Assembly: GCF_003149185.1 (NCBI RefSeq)
Contig: NZ_QGDO01000003.1
Coordinates: forward strand, 512,379-576,378
Origin: Sediminitomix flava
GTDB taxonomy: Bacteria; Bacteroidota; Bacteroidia; Cytophagales; Flammeovirgaceae
Direction of reading: 5' to 3'
Length of the DNA stretch: 64,000 nt
A program made the position numbers and the translations under genes. Shown here one piece after another: positions 27,452 through 36,780 of this stretch (position 1 is the stretch's first letter; the number at the start of each line of letters is the position of its first letter). The notes under the pieces were generated by a model that was not told where the DNA came from, did not search any database, and saw only the letters and a program-made list of their open reading frames with translations.

Positions 27452-28648
27452 ATGAATTACAAACAATTTCTATATGCTTTCGCATTTGTAGGACTTGTTT
27501 CCTGTACGGAAAATAAAGTCTCAGATACCTACAAAAATGAGGTTAAAATCGCTTTACAGAATGCGAAAACAAATGCCAAAACTTTTGAAAAGGCATTTCA
27601 GCAAATTCCTACTGAACAAGCAGAAGGACTTTCATTTTTAGTGGCCAATATGCCTCAAAGAGACCTCGATTCTTTAACTACTGAATATTTATTGGAGAAT
27701 ATCGATTTGGCTTATAAAGCTAAAAACGAATTTGCATGGGCCAGAACGTTACCCGATTCAATCTTTTATAATGATGTACTACCGTATACGAGTTTGAATG
27801 AGCGAAGAGATAATTGGAGGGCAGATTTTTACAAGCGTTTTGCTCCAAAGGTAAAAGACGCAAAAGATATTTACGAAGCGATCCTTGCTGTAAATCAAAA
27901 TATCATGGATGAGGTAGATGTGGTCTATTCTACAAAAAGACCAAAAGCAGATCAGAGTCCATACGAATCTATGGAATGTGGTTTAGCTTCTTGCACAGGG
28001 CTTTCGGTATTGTTGACAGATGCGTTTCGTTCGGTTGGTATTCCTGCCCGTATTGCTGGTACGCCAAATTGGACAACCAAGGTTGGAAATCACAATTGGG
28101 TAGAGGTTTATATAGATGGTGAATGGAAGTTTACCGAGTATTATTATCCAGGACAATTTGATGATGCATGGTTCTTAGGTGATGCAGGAAAAGCAAACCC
28201 AAATGACCCTAAAAATTGGATTTACGCTTCATCTTTCAAAAAACAGCCTTACCATTTCCCCCTTGTTTGGGACCTTTCTATCGAATACGTAAATGCAGAA
28301 AATGTAACTGACAGATATATCAAACTTTTTGAGGCTAAAGAAGCTAAACTAGCCGCTGAAAAGGATGGCAAAATACCTGTTCATATTTTATTGTTCAAAG
28401 ACCAATCATGTTCTCCTGGAGATGGAAGAGTGGTACAAGAATTAGTCGTGAAAGTAGATGGTAAAGAAATAGCAAGAGGGAATTCGGCAGGGCCACAAGA
28501 GGATATGAATAAGTTTTTCTCATTCAGAATTGAGCAAAATGCCAAATTTACGGTGGACTTTAAAGATGAAAGAGGATTGACTAAAACAAAGTCATTGAAA
28601 GCAGCTAAAGTCAATGAGCAATTCAGACTTTATGTACAAGAGTTGTAA
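27452..28648 (+). CDS. transglutaminase-like lipoprotein
   Basis: 398 residues. A lipoprotein signal ends in VGLVSC (Cys about 18). The central domain has the papain-like transglutaminase triad: C181 in GLASCTGLS, H214 in GNHNWVEVYIDG and an acidic residue in YYPGQFDDAW. A C-terminal domain from about 285 (IPVHILLFKDQSCSPGDGRVVQELVVKVDGKE) looks like an Ig/FN-type beta domain. Proteins of this type may be peptidases or crosslinking enzymes in the periplasm. It is followed by a GH97 gene 28 bp downstream, so the two are probably co-transcribed. The substrate is unknown. Confidence 0.85.
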   Translation: MNYKQFLYAFAFVGLVSCTENKVSDTYKNEVKIALQNAKTNAKTFEKAFQQIPTEQAEGLSFLVANMPQRDLDSLTTEYLLENIDLAYKAKNEFAWARTLPDSIFYNDVLPYTSLNERRDNWRADFYKRFAPKVKDAKDIYEAILAVNQNIMDEVDVVYSTKRPKADQSPYESMECGLASCTGLSVLLTDAFRSVGIPARIAGTPNWTTKVGNHNWVEVYIDGEWKFTEYYYPGQFDDAWFLGDAGKANPNDPKNWIYASSFKKQPYHFPLVWDLSIEYVNAENVTDRYIKLFEAKEAKLAAEKDGKIPVHILLFKDQSCSPGDGRVVQELVVKVDGKEIARGNSAGPQEDMNKFFSFRIEQNAKFTVDFKDERGLTKTKSLKAAKVNEQFRLYVQEL

Positions 28649-28676
28649 TCCTTTTCACTCAAGATCAAAAATCAAT

Positions 28677-30692
28677 ATGCTTAAAAAATATTCATTAGTG
28701 TATCTATTTTTCTTGGGGTTTACACTTACAGGTTTTTCTCAAGAACAATTAAAGTCTCCAAATGGAAGACTGAATATGGAATTCAACTTAGATGCGAAAG
28801 GTATTGCATACTATAGTTTGACTTTCGAAAATCAAAGGCTTTTAGCTCCTTCAAAATTAGGATTTAAATTAAAAGAGCAAGATGATTTATTGGAAGGTTT
28901 TAAAATTAAAAATGTCAGTTCAAACTCTTCTGATGAACGCTGGTCACAAGTATGGGGAGAAAGGAAAGAAATCCGAGACCATTTCAATGAATTGAAAATA
29001 GAGTTGGTTGAAGACAAAGAAAATGCACGTCAGCTTAATATTTTCTTCAGATTGTATGATGATGGATTTGCTTTCAGATATGAAATCCCAGAACAAGAAT
29101 ACCTAAAAGACTTTATCATTATGTCTGAAGAGTCTGAATTTGCACTAACAGATAATCATAAGACTTGGTGGATTTGGGCTGATTACAATACTTACGAAAA
29201 GTTGTATCAAGAAACATCATTGAAAGAAGCTACTTGGGCTGCTACACCTGTAACTATGAAATCAAAAGAGGGTATTTACCTTTCTTTTCATGAAGCCAAC
29301 TTGACTGATTATGCGGGAATGACTTTCAAACAGAAGAAAGGAAGTTTGACCTATAAATCAGAATTGGTACCATGGGCAAATGGTGATAAAGTAAGAACTT
29401 CTGCGCCAATGAAAACACCTTGGCGTACTGTTCAAGTTTCGGAAGATGCCAAAGGGCTGACCCAGTCTGATCTGATCTTAAATTTGAATGAACCAAATAA
29501 ACTTGAAGATACATCATGGATTCAGCCCATGAAATACATTGGGATTTGGTGGGGAATGCATATCGGAACACAGACTTGGCATGAAGGTGACAGACATGGT
29601 GCTACTACCGAAAATGCTTTGAAATATATTGACTTTGCCAAAGCACATCAGATAGAAGGAGTTGTTTTTGAAGGCTGGAATGATGGCTGGGCCAACTGGG
29701 GTGGAAAAGATGCTTTCGACCAAATTACACCTGCGGCAGATTTTGATTTTGAAAAAGTAGCGAAATATGCTCATGAAAATGGGGTAGAAATGATGGGCCA
29801 TCATGAAACAGGAGGAGATATTCCTTCTTATGAAAAATTTATGGATGATGCTTTCAAACTTTGTCAAGACAATCACGTAAAAGCCGTAAAAACGGGTTAT
29901 GCAGGAGGTATTTATCCTAGAGGTGAACACCATCACGGTCAATTTATGGTCAGACATTATCGAAAAGTGGTCGAAACGGCTGCCAAATATCAGATCATGC
30001 TCAATGTCCATGAACCGATCAAAGACACAGGAATTCGAAGAACTTATCCGAATATGATGACACGAGAAGGTGTTCGTGGTATGGAGTGGAATGGTTGGAG
30101 TGATGGAAACCCACCTTCTCATACCTGTATTTTACCTTTTACAAGACAACTTTCTGGACCGTTGGATTATACTCCGGGTATTTTTGACCCAACCTATGAA
30201 ACGGCAGGAGAAAGAGTAAAATGGAATGCATTAGATCAAGGAACGGCAAGAGTACAAACTACGGTAGCGAAACAGTTGGCTTTGGCTGTTGTACTTTATA
30301 GTCCTTTCCAAATGTCTAGTGATGTGATTGAAAATTATGTAGGCGATCCTGCCTTTAAGTTTTTAGAAGACTTTAATGCAGACTGTGACGAAAGTATTAC
30401 CCTAAATGGTGAAATAGGTGAGTTCATTACTGTGGCAAGGCGTAGTGATACTGCTTGGTTTGTGGGTAGTATTACAAATGAAGATAAAAGAGAACTAAAA
30501 ATTTCTTTAGACTTTTTAGAGGAAGGCAAAAAGTATAAAGCAGGAATTTATGCAGATGCTAAAGATGCGGATTGGAAAACGAATCCTACAGCAATTCATA
30601 TTTCTTCTAAGGTTGTAGAGAAAGGAGATACCTTGATTATGAATTTAGCAAAAGGAGGAGGGCAAGCAATAAGTCTAATTCCTATTGAGTAG
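28677..30692 (+). CDS. GH97 alpha-glucosidase, inverting (SusB-like) subgroup
   Basis: 671 residues from ATG 28677, which begins a signal peptide (MLKKYSLVYLFFLGF, cleavage near GFSQ). An in-frame ATG at 28614 would overlap the previous gene and hide the signal. Domains: N-terminal beta-sandwich (about 25-265), catalytic barrel (about 270-560), C-terminal beta domain. Glutamates E377 (HHETGG), E446 (NVHEPI) and E470 (GMEWNGW) have the same spacing (69 and 24) as the SusB residues 439, 508 and 532 known from the family, and the retaining-type Asp is replaced by GYAGG. The enzyme should hydrolyse alpha-glucosidic linkages in the periplasm with inversion. Confidence 0.92.
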   Translation: MLKKYSLVYLFFLGFTLTGFSQEQLKSPNGRLNMEFNLDAKGIAYYSLTFENQRLLAPSKLGFKLKEQDDLLEGFKIKNVSSNSSDERWSQVWGERKEIRDHFNELKIELVEDKENARQLNIFFRLYDDGFAFRYEIPEQEYLKDFIIMSEESEFALTDNHKTWWIWADYNTYEKLYQETSLKEATWAATPVTMKSKEGIYLSFHEANLTDYAGMTFKQKKGSLTYKSELVPWANGDKVRTSAPMKTPWRTVQVSEDAKGLTQSDLILNLNEPNKLEDTSWIQPMKYIGIWWGMHIGTQTWHEGDRHGATTENALKYIDFAKAHQIEGVVFEGWNDGWANWGGKDAFDQITPAADFDFEKVAKYAHENGVEMMGHHETGGDIPSYEKFMDDAFKLCQDNHVKAVKTGYAGGIYPRGEHHHGQFMVRHYRKVVETAAKYQIMLNVHEPIKDTGIRRTYPNMMTREGVRGMEWNGWSDGNPPSHTCILPFTRQLSGPLDYTPGIFDPTYETAGERVKWNALDQGTARVQTTVAKQLALAVVLYSPFQMSSDVIENYVGDPAFKFLEDFNADCDESITLNGEIGEFITVARRSDTAWFVGSITNEDKRELKISLDFLEEGKKYKAGIYADAKDADWKTNPTAIHISSKVVEKGDTLIMNLAKGGGQAISLIPIE

Positions 30693-30717
30693 AACTTTTA
30701 GTGAAACATATAGATTT

Positions 30718-30752
30718 AAAGGCTGTCATTATATTGTGGCAGTCTTTTTTTA
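30718..30752 (+). terminator. terminator after GH97
   Basis: Imperfect stem (AAAGGCTG with CAGTCTTT, one G-T pair) around a short loop, followed by seven T residues. Confidence 0.7.
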
Positions 30753-30764
30753 TTCATATGCTTA

Positions 30765-31139
30765 TTAGGACGGCAAATCGTAGAGGTAAGGAATGAAAAT
30801 GATAAGCCCGATCAGAGCGGCTCCAATAGCACTTATCAAGACGGCTGCTGCTGCAATATCTTTTATTTTCCCTATTTGAGGATGCTGATCTAGGTGAATA
30901 AAATCTGCTAAGTTTTCAATGCAAGTATTTAAAGCCTCAACCACAAATACAAAGGAAATTGAAAAAATAAGCCATTGCCATTCTGCTGCTTTAATACGAA
31001 AATAGAACCCAAGTATCACAACAAACAATGATGCGACTAAATGTATACGAGCATTATGTTCTTCTTTAAGTAGAAAATAAATGCCTTTAAAAGCATACTT
31101 GAAGCTCATGATTCGATCTTTTACAGAAAATTGCCCCAT
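30765..31139 (-). CDS. dgkA: diacylglycerol / undecaprenol kinase, DgkA family
   Basis: 124 residues from the ATG at 31139 (MGQFSVKDRIMSFKYAFKG), the normal size for DgkA. Visible are the N-terminal amphipathic segment, EEHNARIHL, then three membrane segments. The active-site motif is EALNTCIENLADFIHLDQHPQIGKIKDIAAAAVL. The frame is open further upstream to 31268, but that extension would overlap meaB and run across a terminator hairpin, so I use the inner start. It phosphorylates diacylglycerol or undecaprenol at the inner membrane for lipid recycling. It is transcribed in the same direction as meaB but separated from it by the terminator. Confidence 0.9.
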   Translation of the reverse strand: MGQFSVKDRIMSFKYAFKGIYFLLKEEHNARIHLVASLFVVILGFYFRIKAAEWQWLIFSISFVFVVEALNTCIENLADFIHLDQHPQIGKIKDIAAAAVLISAIGAALIGLIIFIPYLYDLPS

Positions 31140-31149
31140 ATAGTAGAAA

Positions 31150-31187
31150 TGGAAAAAGTAAAGAGGCATTCGTTTAAATGCCTCTTT
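31150..31187 (-). terminator. terminator after meaB
   Basis: Perfect 11-bp stem AAAGAGGCATT/AATGCCTCTTT (31160-31170 with 31177-31187) and, on the minus strand, a T-rich tail (TTACTTTTTCC). It supports the short dgkA start. Confidence 0.8.
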
Positions 31188-31200
31188 CAAATATATAAGT

Positions 31201-32199
31201 CTAGTTCGTTGATTCTTTATAAGTCTGAAGTAGTTTTCTAGCAGCAAAAGAAACTGCTGTTTTACCATGCACCACTTCAGGTTCTATATTCTCAAATAAA
31301 GATTTCACATTCAGATTTGAGAAAAAGTCATTTCTGAGGTGAGCATTGATCGATTCTTCAAGCCACTGACCATGTTGCTCTTCTCTTTTATGTTGGAAAT
31401 AGCCATTTATTTTCACCTTATTAAAATAGCTATCCATGGTTTCCCAAATAGCTTCCAGTCCATCTTTTTCTACCGATGAACAAAGTTGAACTTTCGGTTC
31501 CCAACCCGAAGGAGTAGGGGGGAAGAGGTGTAATGCATTTCTATAATTGGAAGCCGCAAGTTTACATTTTTGTTTGTTATCACCATCTGCTTTTGTGATG
31601 ACAAGTAAATCTGCCATTTCCATAATACCCTTCTTCATTCCTTGTAATTCATCACCAGCGCCAGCAAGCATTAGAAGTAGGAAGAAGTCTACCATTCCAT
31701 GAACAGCCGTTTCCGATTGTCCAACCCCAACTGTTTCAACCAAGATTACTTCATGACCTGCAGCTTCGCAAAGAAGCATCGTTTCTCTAGTCTTTTGGTT
31801 TACTCCACCTAATGTAGAACCCGAAGCTGAAGGGCGGATGTAGGCAAGTGGGTCATGAGAAAGTTCTTCCATTCTAGTTTTATCTCCCAAAATACTTCCT
31901 TTTGACCTTTGGCTACTCGGATCAATGGTTAGCACAGCCAATTTTTTTCCTTGAGTTGTGATTGTTTTCCCAAAGGATTCAATAAATGTACTTTTACCAA
32001 CACCGGGCACTCCCGTGATCCCGATTCTTAAAGAATTTCCTGTATGAGGTAAAATTCCTTCCAAAATTTCATCGGCTAAGGGCAAATCAAGCGGATGATT
32101 ACTTTCTATGACAGTAATTGCTCTACTTAAAATAACTCGATCTCCCTCTAAAATTCCTTTTATATAGGATTCAGCCGAAAGTCTATTGCGTTTTCTCAT
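31201..32199 (-). CDS. meaB: methylmalonyl-CoA mutase-associated G3E GTPase (MeaB/ArgK)
   Basis: 332 residues. The Walker A loop GVPGVGKS is at 63-70, DPSSQRSKGSILGDKTRM is the switch/base-specific stretch and VETVGVGQSE is the G3 region. The G4 motif is ITKADGD. MeaB gates cofactor loading and protects methylmalonyl-CoA mutase from inactivation. It is divergent from the epimerase gene across a 153-bp promoter region, with both mutase subunits encoded 6 kb away, which fits this role better than the old arginine-kinase name. Confidence 0.93.
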   Translation of the reverse strand: MRKRNRLSAESYIKGILEGDRVILSRAITVIESNHPLDLPLADEILEGILPHTGNSLRIGITGVPGVGKSTFIESFGKTITTQGKKLAVLTIDPSSQRSKGSILGDKTRMEELSHDPLAYIRPSASGSTLGGVNQKTRETMLLCEAAGHEVILVETVGVGQSETAVHGMVDFFLLLMLAGAGDELQGMKKGIMEMADLLVITKADGDNKQKCKLAASNYRNALHLFPPTPSGWEPKVQLCSSVEKDGLEAIWETMDSYFNKVKINGYFQHKREEQHGQWLEESINAHLRNDFFSNLNVKSLFENIEPEVVHGKTAVSFAARKLLQTYKESTN

Positions 32200-32352
32200 T
32201 ATCTAGCATGATTAAGATTATCTAAAAAGATGATGTAGGTCTTTTAAAAGTGAATGTAAGATTTCAGACCTTTACGACATGATGCAAGTGTCATTTGTAC
32301 GCAGGCAACTAAGAGCTATTTTTTAATTATTTCAAGATTAACCAAAACCAAT

Positions 32353-32763
32353 ATGAAAGTCAACAAAATTGAGCATATTGGTATAGCAGTAAAAAATTTA
32401 GATACTGCAATACCTTATTACGAGAAAGTTCTAGGATTAGAGTGCTATCGAATAGAGGAGGTTGAAGAGCAGAAGGTGAAGACAGCATTTTTTAAAGTAG
32501 GCGAAGTAAAAATCGAGTTATTGGAAAGTACAGACCCTGAAGGTCCTATTGGAAAGTTTGTTGAGAAGAAAGGCGAAGGTATGCACCATATCGCTTTTGC
32601 TGTTGACAATATTGAAGATCAATTGGTTGATGCTGAAGAAAAAGGCGTGAGACTAATCGATAAAACTCCAAGAGGAGGTGCTGAAGGTTTGGATATTGCA
32701 TTCCTACATCCTAAATCAACATTTGGCGTTCTTACTGAGCTTTGCGAAGACAAGAACAAATAA
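32353..32763 (+). CDS. mce: methylmalonyl-CoA epimerase
   Basis: 136 residues, glyoxalase/VOC fold with two beta-alpha-beta repeats. Metal ligands are visible as H8 (KIEHIGIAV), H in GEGMHHIAFAVDN and E near the end in GVLTELCED. It interconverts (S)- and (R)-methylmalonyl-CoA, linking the mutase (R form) with the decarboxylase (S form) encoded downstream. It is separated from mmdA by 227 bp that contain a leader hairpin, so it may have its own transcript. Confidence 0.94.
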   Translation: MKVNKIEHIGIAVKNLDTAIPYYEKVLGLECYRIEEVEEQKVKTAFFKVGEVKIELLESTDPEGPIGKFVEKKGEGMHHIAFAVDNIEDQLVDAEEKGVRLIDKTPRGGAEGLDIAFLHPKSTFGVLTELCEDKNK

Positions 32764-32931
32764 TATTCAACACTAAACACTTACGCTTACCTTTTAGGTA
32801 TCCTTATTAATCAAATCTGTGAGAAGGCAGATATCCTATTTTTTGCTTGATCGAAATTAAAATAAGATTCAAGTGTGTGTGGTACATCAACTCTGAATGT
32901 ACTGCCTGATTAACATTTAGCTATTGGACAA

Positions 32932-32963
32932 CCATCGAGAAAGTGATAAAACTTTCTTGATGG
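32932..32963 (+). promoter_or_regulatory. 13-bp leader hairpin before the decarboxylase genes
   Basis: Stem 32932-32944 with 32951-32963, one G-T pair, 6-nt loop GATAAA, 28 bp before the mmdA start. There is no T-run after it, so it is an RNA leader element or an operator rather than a standard terminator. Confidence 0.5.
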
Positions 32964-32990
32964 CTTCTATAAAACACTAATTAATTCAAC

Positions 32991-34553
32991 ATGCCTAGTA
33001 ACATTGAAAAAATTCAGGAGTTAGTAGCCAAGCGTGATGAAGCACGTATGGGTGGTGGTGAGAAACGTATTGATGCTCAGCATAAGAAAGGGAAGTTGAC
33101 CGCCAGAGAACGTATCGAATTGTTCTTGGATGAAGGTAGCTTCGAAGAGTATGATATGTTTGTGACGCACCGTACACACTCTTTTGGCTTGGAAAAACAA
33201 CATTATCTTTCTGATGGTGTAGTCACAGGTCGTGGTACTGTAGACGGACGTGTAGTATTTGTTTTTGCACAAGACTTTACCGTATTCGGTGGTTCATTGT
33301 CAGAAACATTTGCTTTGAAGATCTGTAAGATTATGGACCAAGCACTTAAGGTTGGTGCTCCAGTGATCGGATTGAATGATTCGGGTGGTGCTCGTATCCA
33401 AGAAGGTGTAAGATCATTGGCAGGTTATGCTGAAATCTTCCAGAGAAATATCATGGCATCAGGAGTAATTCCTCAGATTTCAGGAATCTTAGGGCCTTGT
33501 GCGGGTGGTGCGGTTTACTCTCCAGCACTTACTGACTTTGTCTTGATGACAGAAGAAACTTCTTACATGTTTGTGACAGGACCGAAGGTTGTTCAAACAG
33601 TTACAGGTGAGGTTATCTCTACTGAAGATTTAGGTGGACCTAACATGCATGCAACTAAGTCGGGCGTTACGCACTTTGTTGCAAAAGACGAACATGAGGC
33701 AATTTTGATGTTGAGAAAGCTCTTGAGCTACCTTCCTTCAAACAATTTGGAAGAGCCTCCAATGCATCCTTGTCATGACCCAATTGACAGATTGGACGAT
33801 GCATTGAACCACATCATCCCTGATAATCCTAATCAGCCTTATGATGTGAAAGATGTTATCCATGCAACAGTAGATGACAATGAGTTTTTAGAAGTACACC
33901 AAAGTTATGCTCAAAATATCGTAGTAGGTTTTGCGCGTTACAATGGTCGTTCGGTGGGTATCGTAGCCAACCAACCAAAGTATTTGGCAGGGGTACTAGA
34001 CATTGAAGCATCTCGTAAAGCAGCTCGTTTTGTTCGTTGTTGTGATGCCTTCAATATTCCAATCGTTACATTTGTAGACGTACCAGGATTCTTGCCAGGT
34101 AGTGCTCAAGAGTACGGTGGAATCATTACTCATGGTGCTAAATTGCTATTTGCTTACGGTGAAGCAACTGTTCCAAAGATTACAATTACGCTTCGTAAAT
34201 CTTACGGTGGAGCACATGATGTAATGAGTTGTAAGCAGCTTCGTGGTGATGTAAACTATGCTTGGCCAACCGCAGAGATTGCAGTAATGGGAGCTAAAGG
34301 TGCTGTCGAGGTTCTTGAAGGTCGTAAGATCAGAGAAATGGAAACAGAAGAGGAGAAAATGCAATACATCTTAGAGAAAGAACAAGAGTATCTAGAGAAG
34401 TTTGCGAACCCTTACAACGCAGCACGTTACGGATATATTGATGATGTGATTGAGCCAAGAAATACTCGTTTCCGTATTATCCGTTCGTTGGAAACTTTAG
34501 CGACGAAGAAGGAACTAAATCCTCCGAAGAAACACTCAAATATCCCATTATAA
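32991..34553 (+). CDS. mmdA: methylmalonyl-CoA decarboxylase alpha subunit / propionyl-CoA carboxylase carboxyltransferase
   Basis: 520 residues, a carboxyltransferase of the acyl-CoA carboxylase beta family with two crotonase-like halves. Recognisable are [54 protein letters not shown] and, in the second half, [26 protein letters not shown]. It transfers carboxyl between methylmalonyl-CoA and biotin. The next three genes encode an OadG-like subunit, a biotin carrier and an OadB-type membrane subunit, and no biotin carboxylase is present, so the Na+-pumping decarboxylase role is preferred over propionyl-CoA carboxylase. Confidence 0.93.
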   Translation: MPSNIEKIQELVAKRDEARMGGGEKRIDAQHKKGKLTARERIELFLDEGSFEEYDMFVTHRTHSFGLEKQHYLSDGVVTGRGTVDGRVVFVFAQDFTVFGGSLSETFALKICKIMDQALKVGAPVIGLNDSGGARIQEGVRSLAGYAEIFQRNIMASGVIPQISGILGPCAGGAVYSPALTDFVLMTEETSYMFVTGPKVVQTVTGEVISTEDLGGPNMHATKSGVTHFVAKDEHEAILMLRKLLSYLPSNNLEEPPMHPCHDPIDRLDDALNHIIPDNPNQPYDVKDVIHATVDDNEFLEVHQSYAQNIVVGFARYNGRSVGIVANQPKYLAGVLDIEASRKAARFVRCCDAFNIPIVTFVDVPGFLPGSAQEYGGIITHGAKLLFAYGEATVPKITITLRKSYGGAHDVMSCKQLRGDVNYAWPTAEIAVMGAKGAVEVLEGRKIREMETEEEKMQYILEKEQEYLEKFANPYNAARYGYIDDVIEPRNTRFRIIRSLETLATKKELNPPKKHSNIPL

Positions 34554-34565
34554 TAAACAGTAATT

Positions 34566-34910
34566 ATGGAAAACTTAGATCAAGGAATGGTGATCGCCCT
34601 AACAGGAGTCACTGTTGTATTTGTCGTTCTCATTACCCTGTTTATTGTATTCAAAGTTTCTCCTCAGTTGATTCATCGCATTATGCCTAATCGATTGAGT
34701 GAAGGGGAAGAGGATGTGAAATTAGAGGAAAGTGTAGATACATATGCTGAAACAACAGCAGCCATCAGTGCCGCAGTGCATTTGTATCTTGACGAACGAC
34801 ATGATGAGGAAGCTACAGTGCTGACCATCAATCAGGTGAAGAAAAACTATTCACCTTGGAGTTCGAAAATCTATGGAACACATAACAATTTAGTTTATCA
34901 CCGTCGATAG
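34566..34910 (+). CDS. decarboxylase small membrane subunit, OadG-like (delta)
   Basis: 114 residues. One N-terminal membrane helix (about 9-29, GMVIALTGVTVVFVVLITLFIVF) is followed by an acidic linker and a C-terminal YSPWSSKIYG-type segment, the usual plan of OadG/MmdD subunits that hold the carboxyltransferase to the membrane pump. It begins 12 bp after mmdA and ends 2 bp before the biotin carrier gene. Confidence 0.85.
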   Translation: MENLDQGMVIALTGVTVVFVVLITLFIVFKVSPQLIHRIMPNRLSEGEEDVKLEESVDTYAETTAAISAAVHLYLDERHDEEATVLTINQVKKNYSPWSSKIYGTHNNLVYHRR

Positions 34911-34912
34911 TT

Positions 34913-35329
34913 ATGAAAAGTTATAAATTCAACATAAATGAGCGTAAGTACAATGTGGTAATCAATTCCCTTGAAGGAAACACAATGTACATGGAAGTGA
35001 ATGGCGAGTCATTCACAGTTGAGCTAGAAAGAGAAGTGAAATCTTCTAAAACGCCTAAGATCGTTCGTTCGGCTCCTAAGAAAGCTGAAGCTCAGCCATT
35101 AGCAACAGGTAAAAAAGCAAATAAAATTGCAGCTCCACTTCCAGGAACTATCTTAGAAATTAAATTAGAAACTGGAGCAACAGTCAAAAGAGGAGATACC
35201 ATCTTGGTGATGGAGGCCATGAAAATGGAAAACTCTATTTTGGCAGAATCAGACGGTGTTATCCAAGACATTAGAGTTAGTGAGGGTGACAGTGTAATGC
35301 AAGGTGACGTTTTAGTCGAGATTGAATAA
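34913..35329 (+). CDS. biotin carboxyl carrier subunit
   Basis: 138 residues. A variable N-terminal half ends in a basic/Ala/Pro linker (PKKAEAQPLATGKKANK). The C-terminal biotinyl domain (about 70-138) has the EAMKMEN motif with K104 as the biotinylated lysine. It carries CO2 from the carboxyltransferase to the membrane beta subunit. Its last codons overlap the longest reading of the beta subunit frame. Confidence 0.93.
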   Translation: MKSYKFNINERKYNVVINSLEGNTMYMEVNGESFTVELEREVKSSKTPKIVRSAPKKAEAQPLATGKKANKIAAPLPGTILEIKLETGATVKRGDTILVMEAMKMENSILAESDGVIQDIRVSEGDSVMQGDVLVEIE

Positions 35330-35357
35330 GGATTCATACAAATCGAATAGCTATGTT

Positions 35358-36638
35358 ATGAGAAGACTTAAAACAGTGTTTTTCTCTTTGGCCATTCTTA
35401 CAGGACTTTGGACATTGGGGCAACAAGAACTTTTTGCACAGCCAATAGGTGAATTGTTGACCTCTGTTCAAACTCTTGAAGCTTCCAAAGGAGTTTGGAG
35501 TCTCACCCTAGAAGGACTTGGGTCTTTTATTGATTTGACTGGTTTTGCAAATCTGACTTTGCAACATTTAGCCATGATTATCACAGGTTGTGTATTCCTA
35601 TTTTTAGGTATTCGCTACAAGTTTGAACCTCTTTTACTTGTACCGATTGGAGTTGGTGTCATCATTGGAAATATTCCTTTTGTTGAAGGAAACCAGATCG
35701 GGATTTATGAAGAAGGCTCGGTATTGAATTACCTATATTTTGGAGTGAAGTATGGGGTGTATCCTCCGCTTATATTTTTGGGGATTGGAGCCATGACTGA
35801 TTTCTCTACGCTTATCGCAAATCCTAAACTTTTATTATTAGGAGCCGCAGCTCAGATTGGTGTATTCGCCACTTTTTTTGGAGCTATAAGCTTAGGTTTT
35901 TCACTCGAACAGGCAGGTGCGATAGGTATTATTGGTGGAGCAGATGGGCCTACGGCCATTTTTCTAGCTTCTAAATTAGCTCCAGAACTTTTAGGAGCAA
36001 TTGCAATTGCAGCTTACTCATACATGGCATTGGTTCCAGTGATCCAGCCTCCGTTGATGAAGTTGTTGATTTCAAAAGAAGAAGCTAAGATTCATATGAA
36101 ACAACCAAGAGTTGTTTCGTCTAGAGAAAAGATTCTGTTTCCAATTATCGGTTTAATTCTCACAACCTTTTTAGCACCAAGTGCCATTCCTCTTCTAGGG
36201 ATGTTGTTCTTCGGAAATATCTTGAAAGAAAGTGGGGTTACTGAACGTTTAGCAAATACAGCTCGAACCTCAATGATTGATATCGTAACGATACTTTTGG
36301 GTGTGACTGTAGGAGCTTCTACTCAAGCCAATAAATTCTTAACACTAGATTCGATCAAAATCTTTGTACTCGGGGCTGTTTCATTTATGGTAGCCACATG
36401 TTGTGGTCTTTTATTCGCTAAATTCATGAATTTATTCTTGAAGGGAGATCGCAAAATAAATCCATTAATTGGAGCCGCAGGAGTTTCTGCTGTTCCAGAT
36501 TCAGCAAGAGTTGTACAACACGTAGGATTACAACACGACTCATCTAACCATTTACTAATGCATGCCATGGCACCAAATGTGGCAGGAGTGATAGGCTCAG
36601 CTATTGCGGCAGGAGTATTGATGAGTTTCCTACTCTAG
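35358..36638 (+). CDS. Na+-translocating decarboxylase beta subunit (OadB family)
   Basis: 426 residues from ATG 35358, which opens directly on a hydrophobic signal-like helix (MRRLKTVFFSLAILTGLW). An in-frame ATG at 35322 would overlap the biotin carrier gene by 8 bp. It is a polytopic membrane protein with about nine to eleven segments. Typical OadB stretches include PLIFLGIGAMTDFSTLIANPKLLLLGAAAQ, GIIGGADGPTAIFLASKLAPELLGAIAIAAYSYMALVP and the C-terminal GAAGVSAVPDSARV. The Asp in GGADGPT is the conserved residue used in Na+/H+ exchange coupled to biotin decarboxylation. It completes the four-gene pump. Confidence 0.92.
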   Translation: MRRLKTVFFSLAILTGLWTLGQQELFAQPIGELLTSVQTLEASKGVWSLTLEGLGSFIDLTGFANLTLQHLAMIITGCVFLFLGIRYKFEPLLLVPIGVGVIIGNIPFVEGNQIGIYEEGSVLNYLYFGVKYGVYPPLIFLGIGAMTDFSTLIANPKLLLLGAAAQIGVFATFFGAISLGFSLEQAGAIGIIGGADGPTAIFLASKLAPELLGAIAIAAYSYMALVPVIQPPLMKLLISKEEAKIHMKQPRVVSSREKILFPIIGLILTTFLAPSAIPLLGMLFFGNILKESGVTERLANTARTSMIDIVTILLGVTVGASTQANKFLTLDSIKIFVLGAVSFMVATCCGLLFAKFMNLFLKGDRKINPLIGAAGVSAVPDSARVVQHVGLQHDSSNHLLMHAMAPNVAGVIGSAIAAGVLMSFLL

Positions 36639-36660
36639 AAGATAAATAATTGGTTTATCA

Positions 36661-36745
36661 GTTCAAGTGCGGAAGTCTTTTTATTAAACACAAGCAGACT
36701 TCTAAATAACACAAGAAAGGTACTGAAGCACTTGAACACTTTTTT
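36661..36745 (+). promoter_or_regulatory. nested stem structure with T-run: operon terminator or leader attenuator
   Basis: Outer perfect 10-bp stem GTTCAAGTGC/GCACTTGAAC (36661-36670 with 36728-36737), an inner 7-bp stem GAAGTCT/AGACTTC (36672-36678 with 36696-36702), then six T residues at 36740-36745. It could simply end the decarboxylase transcript, or regulate the CoA-transferase gene 36 bp downstream. Confidence 0.6.
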
Positions 36746-36780
36746 AATTGATACTAAGAACTAAAAACACTATAAACACT

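Noticed and set aside
31140..31268. N-terminal extension of DgkA (43 residues)
   Set aside because: It would cross the meaB terminator and overlap meaB; the inner ATG gives the normal family length.
32991..34553. Naming the carboxyltransferase as a propionyl-CoA carboxylase subunit
   Set aside because: The adjacent OadG-, biotin carrier- and OadB-type genes and the lack of a biotin carboxylase favour the Na+-pumping decarboxylase.
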